Below, in pieces: positions 1 to 8,800 of a stretch of DNA of 18,356 bases. A program made the translations under genes and the position numbers. This DNA is from Bacteroidetes bacterium UBA6063 (lineage in GTDB: Bacteria > Bacteroidota > Bacteroidia > NS11-12g > UBA9320): NCBI GenBank assembly GCA_002428905.1, contig DIYD01000363.1, positions 1 through 18,356 on the forward strand, read 5' to 3'. The notes under the pieces are model-generated. The model worked only from the letters and a program-made list of their open reading frames with translations, searched no databases and was not told the DNA's origin. How positions within the stretch are numbered: position 1 is the stretch's first letter; each line of letters opens with the position of its first letter.

Positions 1-357
1 AGAACCAACGGTTCAAATCGGTATCATTACCGCTTTGGCAATGAGCTTAATGCCAACATGGTACTCTTCTACCGCTGGAAATGGAAACAGTTCAGGTTAA
101 TGCCTCAGGCAGGAGCAGCCCTTCTGGCCCGAGCGGTTGACATAGAAGATGTACAACGCGATATCGCCAATACGTTGAGTGGAGTAAACCTCTTTTCTGG
201 CGTAATCGGTTTATCTATCTATACGGAGCGAATAGGCCTCAGATGTTTCCAATCCGTGCCACTACAGCATCATATTTCGAACGGATACACCTCACCTAAA
301 CTCCTTACTAACCTGCAATTGTTATACTTAATACCTTCAAAAAATACATCAAAATGA
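1..357 (+). CDS. Outer-membrane beta-barrel protein, C-terminal fragment (5' end outside window)
   Basis: The frame is open from the first base, so only the last 118 residues are present. The fragment shows alternating hydrophobic and polar residues, aromatic-rich short strands (for example LFYRWKWKQFRLMP) and Gly-rich turns, as expected for the last strands of an outer-membrane barrel. A segment SVPLQHHISNGYT before a final strand-like NLQLLYLI resembles the end of the loosely defined transporter-type barrels of Bacteroidota. Barrels normally end on the last strand, but here seven extra residues (PSKNTSK) follow before the stop. The TGA overlaps the ATG of the next gene (ATGA), so the two are probably translated together. 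What it transports is unknown; the His-rich neighbour suggests a metal, as inference only. Confidence 0.6.
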   Translation, partial: RTNGSNRYHYRFGNELNANMVLFYRWKWKQFRLMPQAGAALLARAVDIEDVQRDIANTLSGVNLFSGVIGLSIYTERIGLRCFQSVPLQHHISNGYTSPKLLTNLQLLYLIPSKNTSK

Positions 358-776
358 ACAAGTCAACATATATATTAATCGCTTTATTATCTATATCAAC
401 CATCACTTTTCACTCGTGTAAAGAAGATAAAGAACCAATCGTAGACCCACCTGCACCAACGGTACAGTTCGACTTTACTTCTCCGGAAGACAATAAAATG
501 TACAGCAAAGGAGATACGGTTTTCATCGATGGTATGATGACGTTTGAAAACGGTTTGCATGGCTACGAATTATCGATTATTAACAAATCGCATAACGACA
601 CCATGGTATTTAACAAACATGAGCACAGTCATGGTAACTCCGTTCATGTGCATGAGTACTGGGTAAATTCAGTTACTCATCACAGCGATATGGAACTAAT
701 GATTGAAGCGCATAAGGATCACTCTGGCGATACCAAGGAAACAAAGACCATTAAGTTTCACTGTCACCCAATGTAA
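354..776 (+). CDS. Small histidine-rich lipoprotein
   Basis: This 140-residue protein has a lipoprotein signal: a short basic start, a hydrophobic core, then FHSC with Cys22 as the probable lipidated residue, followed by an acidic/Pro linker. The mature part looks like one beta-sandwich domain (about residues 35-138) resembling the small uncharacterised lipoproteins of Bacteroidota (DUF4625-like; family not confirmed). Histidine is strikingly enriched: 14 in 140 residues, including 89, 91, 93, 98, 100, 109, 110, 120, 123, 136 and 138, with one mature cysteine besides Cys22 at the end (FHCHPM). This pattern suggests binding of zinc, copper or another soft metal at the envelope. The ATG overlaps the stop of the upstream barrel gene, so the pair forms an operon. 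A strong terminator follows 20 bases downstream. Function is inferred from composition only. Confidence 0.8.
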   Translation: MNKSTYILIALLSISTITFHSCKEDKEPIVDPPAPTVQFDFTSPEDNKMYSKGDTVFIDGMMTFENGLHGYELSIINKSHNDTMVFNKHEHSHGNSVHVHEYWVNSVTHHSDMELMIEAHKDHSGDTKETKTIKFHCHPM

Positions 777-795
777 TTCAACGAGCGAATAAACA

Positions 796-825
796 AAAAA
801 CCCCGGGCCAGGGCTCGGGGTTTTT
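796..825. terminator. Bidirectional rho-independent terminator
   Basis: A GC-rich hairpin (CCCCG at 801-805 pairing with CGGGG at 816-820, with further G-C pairs inside) is flanked by AAAAA on the left and TTTTT on the right. It therefore gives a U-tract in both directions. It lies between the converging lipoprotein gene (stop at 776) and the PKD gene (stop at 846) and should serve both. Confidence 0.9.
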
Positions 826-845
826 GCTCAAGAAAAAAACTGGCT

Positions 846-2765
846 CTAGTTCCTTACGAACTTGACAATTTTCACGCTACCGTCCTGCGCCTGCAAGTGC
901 GCAAAATAGTAACCCGTAGGTAGTGTAGATATATCTAGATCTTTTGTTTCAACAAGGTCGGAGGTTAATACCTTATGCCCTGATGCATTGAATACATTCA
1001 CTGAAGTAAGTGGCTTGTCTGCCGTAAAGGCAACCCGGGTGTCTGAAGGTGAAGGATACACCTTTGCAGTCCAGTTGTTCTCAGGCGCGGTTAACTCATT
1101 CACTGAAGATGTGTTACCGTTGTCGTTCACCAAAGAAGCCTGCTTCATTGGCATCATCAAACTACGCTTCACTTTAGGGTTAATGATGATGTATTTCACT
1201 TGTGTTATTAAACATCCAGTAACGGTATCTTTTGCCGTTAACGTCACTTTGTATTTACCTGGCTTCGCATATTTGTGTCTAACCGTTTGACCTCTTTTTG
1301 CGTTTCCATCTCCGAAGCTCCATCCGTAAACAACGTTCTTACTGTTGCTACGAGCTCTGAAGGCAACCACATTGCTGTCTACCCGGTATCCGAAGTTTGC
1401 TCTTAAGTTACACGGCTTTGAAATCACCACTTTCTTACAAATACAAACCTTACACTTCGTGCGTGGATTGAAGATGATCAGACATACTTCATATGTACCT
1501 GGCTTTTTGTACCGGTGCTTAGCCGTTTGACCGTGCTCGGAAGTTCCGTCTCCCCACGACCAGAAATACAATACGCCTTTTTCGTTTGCCGATCCCGATA
1601 CTTTAATTCCTTTTCCATTAATAGCATAGCGGAAATCACCTTTTAGTTTACAGTCGTTGTCAGGCTTAATGGTGATTTTCTTACACGCTTTTGCAACGCA
1701 TCGGTATGCGACCTTACCGCCAGTAGTTGTCTTTCCTGTATACGCGGTTACACATACTTCATACGTTCCTGGCTTTTTGTAGGTATGGCTAACTTTTTGC
1801 CCGGTACCTCTGTTTCCATCTCCAAAGTTCCAAACGTATCGTGCTGAGGTGTCTGTAGAACGTGCTGCGAAGTGGAACGTATTCCCCCTGTTTGTGCTGG
1901 CGAATTCAACCTTTAGGTTACATGGTTTTTTAACAACGATGTCACGACACTTACGTGCAGTACAACCCGTTACCGTGTCTTTTACAAGTAAACAAACGGT
2001 GTACTTTCCGTAACTGGAATACGTGTGTTTTGCTGATTTTCCTCGCACGGCTGTAGAGTCTCCGAAAGTCCAACCATAAACTGCATTTCTGCTGTTCGAC
2101 TTGGCTTCAACTTTGATCGATTTTCCATCTTGCGCCAGTTCAAATCCGATTTCCAGATTGCACCAGTCCTTAACGGTAACCTTCTCACATGAACGCGCAA
2201 TACAACCTGTAACGGTGTCTTTCGCGATTACACACACATAGTAGGTTCCACCTTTCTTAAACGTATGTTTTACGGCCTGGCCTCTAGCTCTGTTTCCATC
2301 GCCAAACACCCAGCTGTACACTGCATTTCTGCTGTTGGACTTCGCTTCTAACTTAACTGATAAATCGTCTGTTCTTGAAGCGAACTCCGTTTTGAGAGTA
2401 CAATCTAGAATAGTCACGCGCTTACAGACCGTAGTAGAACACTTGGTGCGTGTACCTGAAACATTGATGTAGGCGTATGCCGTAAGGCAAACCTTATATG
2501 TTCCGGCTGAATCATACTTCTGAACAGCGTTCTTTCCCCACGCCGTTTTGCCGTTGCCAAAATCCCATTTGATGGATACAACGTTAGACGATGTCTTCGA
2601 TTCGAATTTTACGGTTTTTGTGTTGTTGTCCACTGCAAAATCGAAATCTGCCTTTGCACAATTCGTTTGTGCCTGCGCACCTGCTAAACCAATTCCAGTT
2701 AGGGTGAATAAAAGAAGCAAGGTTTTACCTAGTAATGCCTTCTTCCAGTTGTTAAATTTCTTCAT
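846..2765 (-). CDS. Secreted protein with six Cys-patterned PKD domains and T9SS sorting domain
   Basis: This 639-residue protein begins with a signal peptide (basic start, LLLLFTLTGIGLAGAQA, cleavage near residue 32). Six tandem PKD domains follow at about 36-122, 122-202, 202-282, 282-372, 372-452 and 452-532. Each has the typical W-x-FGDG or variant core and a GxYxV strand. A linker (533-565) leads to a type A T9SS C-terminal domain (566-639; starts VYPSPSD, ends KIVKFVRN), so it should cross the outer membrane by T9SS and be released or anchored to surface lipopolysaccharide. Cysteines recur at a period of 80-90 residues (36, 122, 202, 282, 372, 452, with others at 93, 178, 258, 338, 428), suggesting a regular disulfide ladder. 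The protein is also very Lys/Arg-rich. A structural, adhesive or matrix role is likely; no catalytic domain is visible. The ATG start is the natural one for the signal peptide. Confidence 0.88.
   Translation of the reverse strand: MKKFNNWKKALLGKTLLLLFTLTGIGLAGAQAQTNCAKADFDFAVDNNTKTVKFESKTSSNVVSIKWDFGNGKTAWGKNAVQKYDSAGTYKVCLTAYAYINVSGTRTKCSTTVCKRVTILDCTLKTEFASRTDDLSVKLEAKSNSRNAVYSWVFGDGNRARGQAVKHTFKKGGTYYVCVIAKDTVTGCIARSCEKVTVKDWCNLEIGFELAQDGKSIKVEAKSNSRNAVYGWTFGDSTAVRGKSAKHTYSSYGKYTVCLLVKDTVTGCTARKCRDIVVKKPCNLKVEFASTNRGNTFHFAARSTDTSARYVWNFGDGNRGTGQKVSHTYKKPGTYEVCVTAYTGKTTTGGKVAYRCVAKACKKITIKPDNDCKLKGDFRYAINGKGIKVSGSANEKGVLYFWSWGDGTSEHGQTAKHRYKKPGTYEVCLIIFNPRTKCKVCICKKVVISKPCNLRANFGYRVDSNVVAFRARSNSKNVVYGWSFGDGNAKRGQTVRHKYAKPGKYKVTLTAKDTVTGCLITQVKYIIINPKVKRSLMMPMKQASLVNDNGNTSSVNELTAPENNWTAKVYPSPSDTRVAFTADKPLTSVNVFNASGHKVLTSDLVETKDLDISTLPTGYYFAHLQAQDGSVKIVKFVRN
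2080..2348 (-). repeat. In-frame 240-bp repeat within PKD gene
   Basis: A 29-base segment at 2320-2348 recurs at 2080-2108 with only two mismatches, exactly 240 bases (80 codons) apart. It encodes the identical peptide AKSNSRNAVY in PKD domains 2 and 3. The peptide KDTVTGC is likewise shared by domains 2, 3 and 6. This points to recent internal duplication or gene conversion between repeats. Confidence 0.85.
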
Positions 2766-2814
2766 AAAGTATTTTTATCTTTTGTATTATGCCTTTGTAC
2801 AGATTTAGTCTTAG

Positions 2815-2872
2815 ACCGTTTTAATCGGTTGCATAGCATCTAAAATATATTTCTTATGGTACTGATTATCAG
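2815..2872. promoter_or_regulatory. Divergent promoter region with two inverted repeats
   Basis: The 177-base gap between the divergent PKD gene and the CDF exporter holds a perfect hyphenated palindrome CTGATTATCAG at 2862-2872. It also holds an imperfect one at 2815-2829 (ACCG...CGGT, six of seven positions paired). Both are plausible regulator sites. The only -7-like boxes seen are one-mismatch forms (TATCTTTA at 2926-2933 on +; TATATTTT on -), so exact promoters are not assigned. Confidence 0.4.
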
Positions 2873-2942
2873 CAACTTATTTTTGTTTACATTGACTTAA
2901 TTACCGTGTGTAGCGATTTGTAATGTATCTTTAAACACTGTT

Positions 2943-3833
2943 ATGGGCGATCATCATCACGACCATTCGGGCAAGAACCTGCGCATTGCTTTTCTGCTCA
3001 ATCTTGGTTTTACCATTCTGGAATTTATTGGAGGTGTTTTTGTGAACAGTATCGCTATAATCTCGGATGCTGTACACGACCTTGGAGACAGCTTCGCATT
3101 GGGGTTCGCCTGGTATCTGGATAAGAAATCGAAACAAAAACCCGATGGCAAGTACTCCTTCGGATACGCTCGTTTCTCTTTGCTGGGTGCTGCCATCAAT
3201 GGCATTATCCTCATTGCCAGCTCGGTATTTGTCATTTACGAAGCCGTTCAGCGTTTGATGACACCTGAGCATTCAAATGCCAAAGGAATGATTGCATTTG
3301 CCCTTGTAGGCATTGCTGTTAATGGTTATGCAGCCTGGAAGCTCAGCGGTGGAAAGACCATGAACGAAAAAGTGGTCTCCTGGCATTTATTGGAGGATGT
3401 ATTAGGTTGGGTGGCCATTTTAATTGTGGCAATTGTTTTACTCTTTAAAGATGTTCCCTATTTAGACCCCGCCTTGTCGCTTGTGATCACGCTGTACATT
3501 TTATACAATGTAATCAAGCGTTTAAGAGAAACAACTTTGATTTTTTTGCAAGGTGTTCCGAAGGACGTGAACCAGCGGGAAATTGAAGATCGTTTGGTGG
3601 CCTTGTACCATGTAGAAAGCGTTCACCATACCCATATATGGTCGCTGGAGGGAGAAAATCATGTTTTCTCAACCCATGTTAAATTGTGCAATATTGAGTC
3701 GCTCGACCAACTCAAATCTGTTAAAGAAGAACTGAAAGACGTTTTGTCTGTATACCCGTTTAGCAATTGTACCATCGAAACAGAGTTGGATGGTGAAACG
3801 TGTAGTATGGAAGCGCAACACGACAATGAATAA
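2943..3833 (+). CDS. CDF-family zinc/divalent cation exporter (CzcD/ZitB-like)
   Basis: This 296-residue inner-membrane antiporter of the cation diffusion facilitator family exports Zn2+ (possibly Cd2+ or Co2+) in exchange for protons. The N-terminus is a His cluster (HHHDH at 4-8). Six membrane segments lie at about 13-33, 36-58, 79-101, 115-133, 147-167 and 174-192. The metal site is visible as the H-x3-D motif in segment 2 (His45, Asp49 in SDAVHDLGDS) and again in segment 5 (His148, Asp152 in HLLED), the pattern of zinc-preferring members. The C-terminal cytoplasmic ferredoxin-like domain (about 205-283) carries VESVHHTHIWSLEG, where metals bind in relatives. The tail has further His and Cys. 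It is divergent from the PKD gene and may be controlled by the palindromes between them. There is no clear Shine-Dalgarno. Family assignment is firm; the exact metal is inferred. Confidence 0.95.
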   Translation: MGDHHHDHSGKNLRIAFLLNLGFTILEFIGGVFVNSIAIISDAVHDLGDSFALGFAWYLDKKSKQKPDGKYSFGYARFSLLGAAINGIILIASSVFVIYEAVQRLMTPEHSNAKGMIAFALVGIAVNGYAAWKLSGGKTMNEKVVSWHLLEDVLGWVAILIVAIVLLFKDVPYLDPALSLVITLYILYNVIKRLRETTLIFLQGVPKDVNQREIEDRLVALYHVESVHHTHIWSLEGENHVFSTHVKLCNIESLDQLKSVKEELKDVLSVYPFSNCTIETELDGETCSMEAQHDNE

Positions 3834-3840
3834 GTGCAAT

Positions 3841-3863
3841 AAAGCCGCATATATGCGGGATTT
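3841..3863 (+). terminator. Hairpin after exporter gene, possible weak terminator
   Basis: A perfect 14-base palindrome CCGCATATATGCGG (3845-3858) lies 12 bases after the exporter stop, between AAAG and GATTTA. It can form a short stem but has only a poor T-tract, so termination may be partial and let transcription continue into the histidine kinase gene 76 bases downstream of the exporter. Confidence 0.45.
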
Positions 3864-3909
3864 ATACACCAATAGTTGTTTATTAGCAGAGTGAAATAAC
3901 CCAAATCTT

Positions 3910-5844
3910 ATGCTGCGAAGCTACTGTCTTAGAACACTACTCTGTTTATTCCTCATCTATGGTTTGAATCAATGCTGTGCCCAAACCTCTTTTGAAGAGC
4001 ACTATGATTCTTACATAAAACACTTAGATTCAGATGGTTCAGATTCGTCCACAGCACTATTGCTCGATGCTGCCATCGGTGCTATTGACTCTCTACAGGC
4101 CGATGTTCGATACGGCGACCTGTACTATAAAAAAGGCCAAATGGCATATCAACAAGACGATATTGATGCCGCCCTTGACCTATTTTTTGAAGCTTCCAGG
4201 CATTACGAGCTCGTAGGAGATACATGTAAAAACAGAAAAGCACTTTACAACATTGGGGCCGTTTTGTCTACGATGGGCCAGGCATATGCTGCGCTATCCT
4301 ATTACCAAAAATCAGCTCAGCACATCGACTGCGAAGAAGACAAAGACGCCCTGTTATTGTATCATTTCAATCTGGGTTTTTTATTCAAAGATCTGGAACT
4401 CTATGACGACGCGATGCGGCATTTTACCTGGGTAATTGAGCACGCCACAGAAACACAGCGCGGAAAGTATTTTAGCACAGTGGCAGACCAGATCACAAAC
4501 TGGCATAAACATCATGAGGGGAAAACAGATGAAGCCATTGCAGGGCAAAAACGCATTTTGGATAATCTGGATTTGGAATTCAATGTTGAGGATATCTACA
4601 ACTACGGTTATGGGGAGCTGGGGAGCTACTACCTCAAATTATCGGAGTTCGATTCTGCCAGACGTTATTATGCCTTAGCGGCTGAAATCAGTGACGAACT
4701 GCAGTATCCGGAGTACCAGCTTCACGATCTGTTCAACCAATCAGACCTGTTTCAAAAGCAAGGAGAACTGCGGAAAGCCCGATTTTTTGCGGATTCTGCG
4801 TTAACCTTCGCTAAGCAGAACTTCTACCCTCCCTGGGAAATGGATGCAATGAAACGCCTGATTGAGATAAACGAACAAGAAGGCAACTGGGAAGAGGCGT
4901 ACCAACATCGTACACGATTAATGAATGTTAAAGATTCGTTGCAGACCGAACAAACCAAATTCTCGTACCTGATCAAAGAGCTGGAACAAGAGCTCAGTAC
5001 CAACCTGAGTCTAGGGAAAAGCTATACGCTTGCTAAAAAAGAAGTAACCCAACGCACACAAGCGTTAATGCTACTAGGGGTATTACTTCTTGTGTTTTCT
5101 ATTCTCTTGTTGGTGATCATCGGGCAGCACAGAAGGCTGCGCGTACTAAACGAACAATTAAAGGCCATCAACCTAAACAAGGATAAGATTATTGCAACCT
5201 TATCGCACGATGTTCGAACTCCTCTGGTTGGTGTTGAAGGGATTATGGAATTGCTGCGCCAGGATATAATTAGTGCAGAGGAAAAGGCTGAGGCACTAAG
5301 CAAACTGGAGAACCAATTAGACCGCCTAAAACTGAATATCGACTCGCTAGTCTCATGGTCTTTGCACCAGTTAAAGTTCAATAAAACAACCCTTAAGTCG
5401 CTGCGTGTTGCCGACTTGTTTGATAACGTTACGGGCTATGCCAACGATTTTGCTGCAAAAAACGGCGTTCGCCTGATTTCTGATCTGGCCGATGAAAACG
5501 TAAAGGTATATGCCGATCAAGACCATCTGAATGTGATTATACGTAACCTGGTAAGTAATGCCATTAAATTTTCGCAATCGGGTTCGGATGTAATACTATT
5601 GAGTCAATCAACACCGAATGGGACGGAAATCAAGGTATCTGATTTTGGTTCAGGTATGACCAAAGAACAGGTAGAGCGTTTGTTTCGATCGGATGCTCAA
5701 ACCGATGCCAAAAGGCACGATGGCTTTGGCCTAGGTTTACGATTGGTAAAGGAATACGTAGAACTCAATCAGGGGCAGATATCAGTGGACTCCACTCTGG
5801 GTGAAGGCACCACATTCACCCTTCTCTTCAAAACGCAGGCATAA
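3910..5844 (+). CDS. TPR-domain membrane sensor histidine kinase
   Basis: This 644-residue protein starts with a signal peptide (about 1-24, ending QCCAQ). A helical region of about six TPR units follows (roughly 70-100, 111-138, 151-179, 232-260, 271-301, 311-344), then a coiled coil (345-384), one membrane helix (385-404) and the kinase core. The HisKA H-box SHDVRTP has the phospho-acceptor His433. The ATPase domain shows the N-box (RNLVSNAIKF, Asn546 and Asn550), G1 (DFGSG from Asp578) and G2 (GFGLGL, 605-610). The TPR array should be periplasmic and sense a peptide or protein partner, as in the many TPR kinases of Bacteroidota. No receiver domain is fused and no response regulator is adjacent; the nearest is at 11199. 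The signal is unknown. Kinase assignment is firm. Confidence 0.93.
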   Translation: MLRSYCLRTLLCLFLIYGLNQCCAQTSFEEHYDSYIKHLDSDGSDSSTALLLDAAIGAIDSLQADVRYGDLYYKKGQMAYQQDDIDAALDLFFEASRHYELVGDTCKNRKALYNIGAVLSTMGQAYAALSYYQKSAQHIDCEEDKDALLLYHFNLGFLFKDLELYDDAMRHFTWVIEHATETQRGKYFSTVADQITNWHKHHEGKTDEAIAGQKRILDNLDLEFNVEDIYNYGYGELGSYYLKLSEFDSARRYYALAAEISDELQYPEYQLHDLFNQSDLFQKQGELRKARFFADSALTFAKQNFYPPWEMDAMKRLIEINEQEGNWEEAYQHRTRLMNVKDSLQTEQTKFSYLIKELEQELSTNLSLGKSYTLAKKEVTQRTQALMLLGVLLLVFSILLLVIIGQHRRLRVLNEQLKAINLNKDKIIATLSHDVRTPLVGVEGIMELLRQDIISAEEKAEALSKLENQLDRLKLNIDSLVSWSLHQLKFNKTTLKSLRVADLFDNVTGYANDFAAKNGVRLISDLADENVKVYADQDHLNVIIRNLVSNAIKFSQSGSDVILLSQSTPNGTEIKVSDFGSGMTKEQVERLFRSDAQTDAKRHDGFGLGLRLVKEYVELNQGQISVDSTLGEGTTFTLLFKTQA

Positions 5845-5847
5845 AAA

Positions 5848-5878
5848 AACCCTCTCCCACCATTGGCGGAAGAGGGTT
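5848..5878. terminator. Terminator between convergent kinase and giant PKD genes
   Basis: AACCCTCT (5848-5855) pairs with AGAGGGTT (5871-5878), and the inner C-G pairs close around a 3-base loop. The A-run at 5843-5849 gives a good U-tract for the minus-strand PKD gene. On the plus strand the stem is followed only by GACTAAAT, so it terminates the kinase transcript less well. Confidence 0.8.
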
Positions 5879-5895
5879 GACTAAATAAGAATATT

Positions 5896-8800
5896 TTATT
5901 TTGCTACGGTAACACGCTGCATTGCAGAGTAGTTGCCGTTGATTACCTGAACCATGTAAACACCTGCTGCCACATCAGAGATATTAACATTGTACGTACC
6001 GCTCGCGTCAGTATCTACAGTCTTAATAACCTTACCTGTTGCATCCATGATTACGATATTCAAGTTGCTCGCTGGATCATTAACTGTTACGTTAAATACG
6101 CCTGCGTTTGGATTCGGATAAACGTTGAAGATATCCTGAGCATCTAGGTCGTTCAATCCTACAAGGTCAACCTTAACCGTTGTACATTTCTCACTGATAC
6201 AACCCGCATTATTGATGATCGCAAGACAAACTTCGAATGAATCAACGTCTACTTTGTATCGGTACGTTGGAGTAATGTCGTTAGAACGTCCACCATCACC
6301 GAATCTCCAGTTGTAACCAAATGTTTGCTCGTTAGTCTCAGGAGTAACGGTTAATTCTCTACCGTTTGTTGAAGCAGTAAAGTCTGCATTAGCCTTCGCA
6401 TTTACAGTTACCGTCTTGGCAATAGAGTCTGAACATCCACCTGGTACTAACGCAAGTAACGTAACCTGGTAGTTCTCCGTAACGGTTGGGTCTGGAAGGG
6501 TGTACATGTGACGTGGAGATGTCAACTGAGACGTTCCTCCATCAGCAAATCTCCATACGTAGTCAAGGTTACCCGCTGCTACTTCAGATTTGTTTGTGAA
6601 TACTACTTCCTCGCCATCACAAACGTCGTTCGCGATAAAGTCAGCCTTAGCCTGTAACTTAACTACGAATTCTTTTGTGATTTCATCTGAACAGAAGTTG
6701 TCAGAAGATACTTTCAATGTTACCGTCTTAACACCTACGCTAGCGAATTTATGCTTGTCGTTTTCTCTTGTAGAAACGCGCTCATCGTCGAAGTTCCACT
6801 CAAAGATTGAAGTTACCGTACCAGGATCTGGTAAAGAACCCGTTCTTGTAAACTCAATTTCAGATTCGCTACAAGGGTCTGTAAAGTCGAAGTCTGCTTT
6901 TGGAGACTCGTTCAATGTGAACGTTCTGGTTGTCTCATCCGTACAACCGAATTCAGAGATCGCTATCAACTTAACGGTGTGATCACCTGGCATATCAAAT
7001 GCGTGAGATGGGTTCGATAAGTTACTTACTGAACCATCTGCAAAATCCCATGCATAACCTGTACTACCAAGAGCAATTGTTGAAGCGTTGTTGAACTGAA
7101 CATCTTCTAAGTTACACTTACCATCTACAGAGAAATCTGCAACTGGTGTAGCGAATTGGTTTGCGTTCTTCGTGATTGCAGACACACACCCGTTTAATGA
7201 AGCGCTTAAGCTCACTCTGTATCCTCCTGGATTAGCATATGTATGCTTAGGATCTTTCATTGTAGTAGTAGCACTACCATCACCAAAGTTCCAGATGTAA
7301 TCGATGTTACCTGTAACACCTGCTGGCAACGTTGTTGTATTTGTAAATTCGATATCGATGCCTTCACACGCATTTTTAATCGCGAAGTCTGTCGAAGGTA
7401 CTGGAGAGATGTTAATCGTTTTCGAGATATCGTAAGTAAACTTAGGATAATCGAAGTTCCAGGCCGTAACTTTTACTGTATATGCACCGTACGTTGAGAA
7501 TCTGTGAATTGGGTCAGAGATGGTAGACGTGTTGTCAGCACCAGAAGCTGGATCGCCGAAATCCCATACGTACTCTGTAACACCCGTTCCTTGAGTTGTG
7601 TTGTTTTCAAAAGCAACAACTTCACCATCACAACCGTCTTCAGCTGAGAAATCAACTACTGGTGTGTGAGGAACGTATACCCAACGACCAAATGTAGAGT
7701 CGCATCCTGTTCCATTGTCTGTTACTGTAAATCCTACGAATACCATAGAGTCAGCCATTGCCGGATCTGGGTCGTAAGACAATACACCATTAACACCAGA
7801 AGAAGGAGGAGTTTTCAATTGCGCACCTGTAGTAACAGTACCATTGTTTGTTACAGCAAATGCGGTTAAGCTCCAGTCGCCTGTTGGGTAATTTGCGTTG
7901 TCGAAGCGTGTTGGGTTGTCCACGTTGTATTCAACAACCTGGCCAGGAACGGTAACGTCTGGCTTAACCATAGAACCATCTTCCCAGTAACCGTTAAACG
8001 TAGGACCTTGAGACAACTTGAAGCTATGTGGAGCTGGCGTGATCTCAATTGTGTGTGATAACGTATTGTTTGCATCATTATCGTCACATACAAGACCCAC
8101 TTCTAACGTCATGTTACCATTACCATTGAATACAGGAACAGACTTAAACGTATACGTCTTGGTTGCACCAGACTTAATGGTATCGATCTTTTCAACAACC
8201 GGTGTTCCGCCGTCGATAGAATAATATACTTCACGGCCTAACAACTCTTCTGCTACACCATTGGTAACGTCGAATTTAACTTCCTCTGAGTAACCAGAAC
8301 ACTCTTTTGTACCAGTAAATACCAGATTTCCTACAGAATGATCTACGTGGAATTCTGCGATACCTAAATCAGGGCCACAAGCTGTTCTTGCATTACCAAA
8401 TATGTCGTGTGTAGAATAACCCGGTAAACCATGGTTCGCTATGTTCGGGTTTGAAGGGATATAAGTGGTTTTTCCAAATCTTGGATCCACATCTATGTTT
8501 GTTGTTGTTGAGAGGGCAGCGTTGAATGCCGCTAACGATGTCACATTACGTGAACCGTGATACACTGTTCTGGTTGTATTGATAAAGAAATCATTGTTTT
8601 CGCACTCGATATAATCTGCGTACATATTACCACCGAATACCGTATAAAGCGTACCCTCAGTACCTTGTATTTCAATAATATTATTTACAATAACCGCGTC
8701 ATTGGTTGGGGTATTCCAGCTTTGGATATAAATACCTGCATTTGTACCTGTACCACCTTGATCAATTACGATCGTATTGTGTGATAGTTCTACATCATTT

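Noticed and set aside
846..2765. Regular DNA periodicity that could suggest a CRISPR or satellite array.
   Set aside because: The period is a multiple of three, lies within one long reading frame and encodes PKD domains.
6590..6982. A 130-codon plus-strand open frame inside the giant PKD gene.
   Set aside because: It is antisense to well-defined PKD domains, shows no domain or signal of its own, and is explained by the codon use of the real gene on the other strand.
8155..8172. SGATKT in the giant PKD protein (residues 639-644), identical to the core of an FMN-acceptor motif of ApbE substrates.
   Set aside because: The preceding Asp is one residue too far away, the surrounding domain looks like a CARDB-type beta-sandwich rather than an FMN-binding domain, and the gene is not linked to apbE. 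Probably chance.
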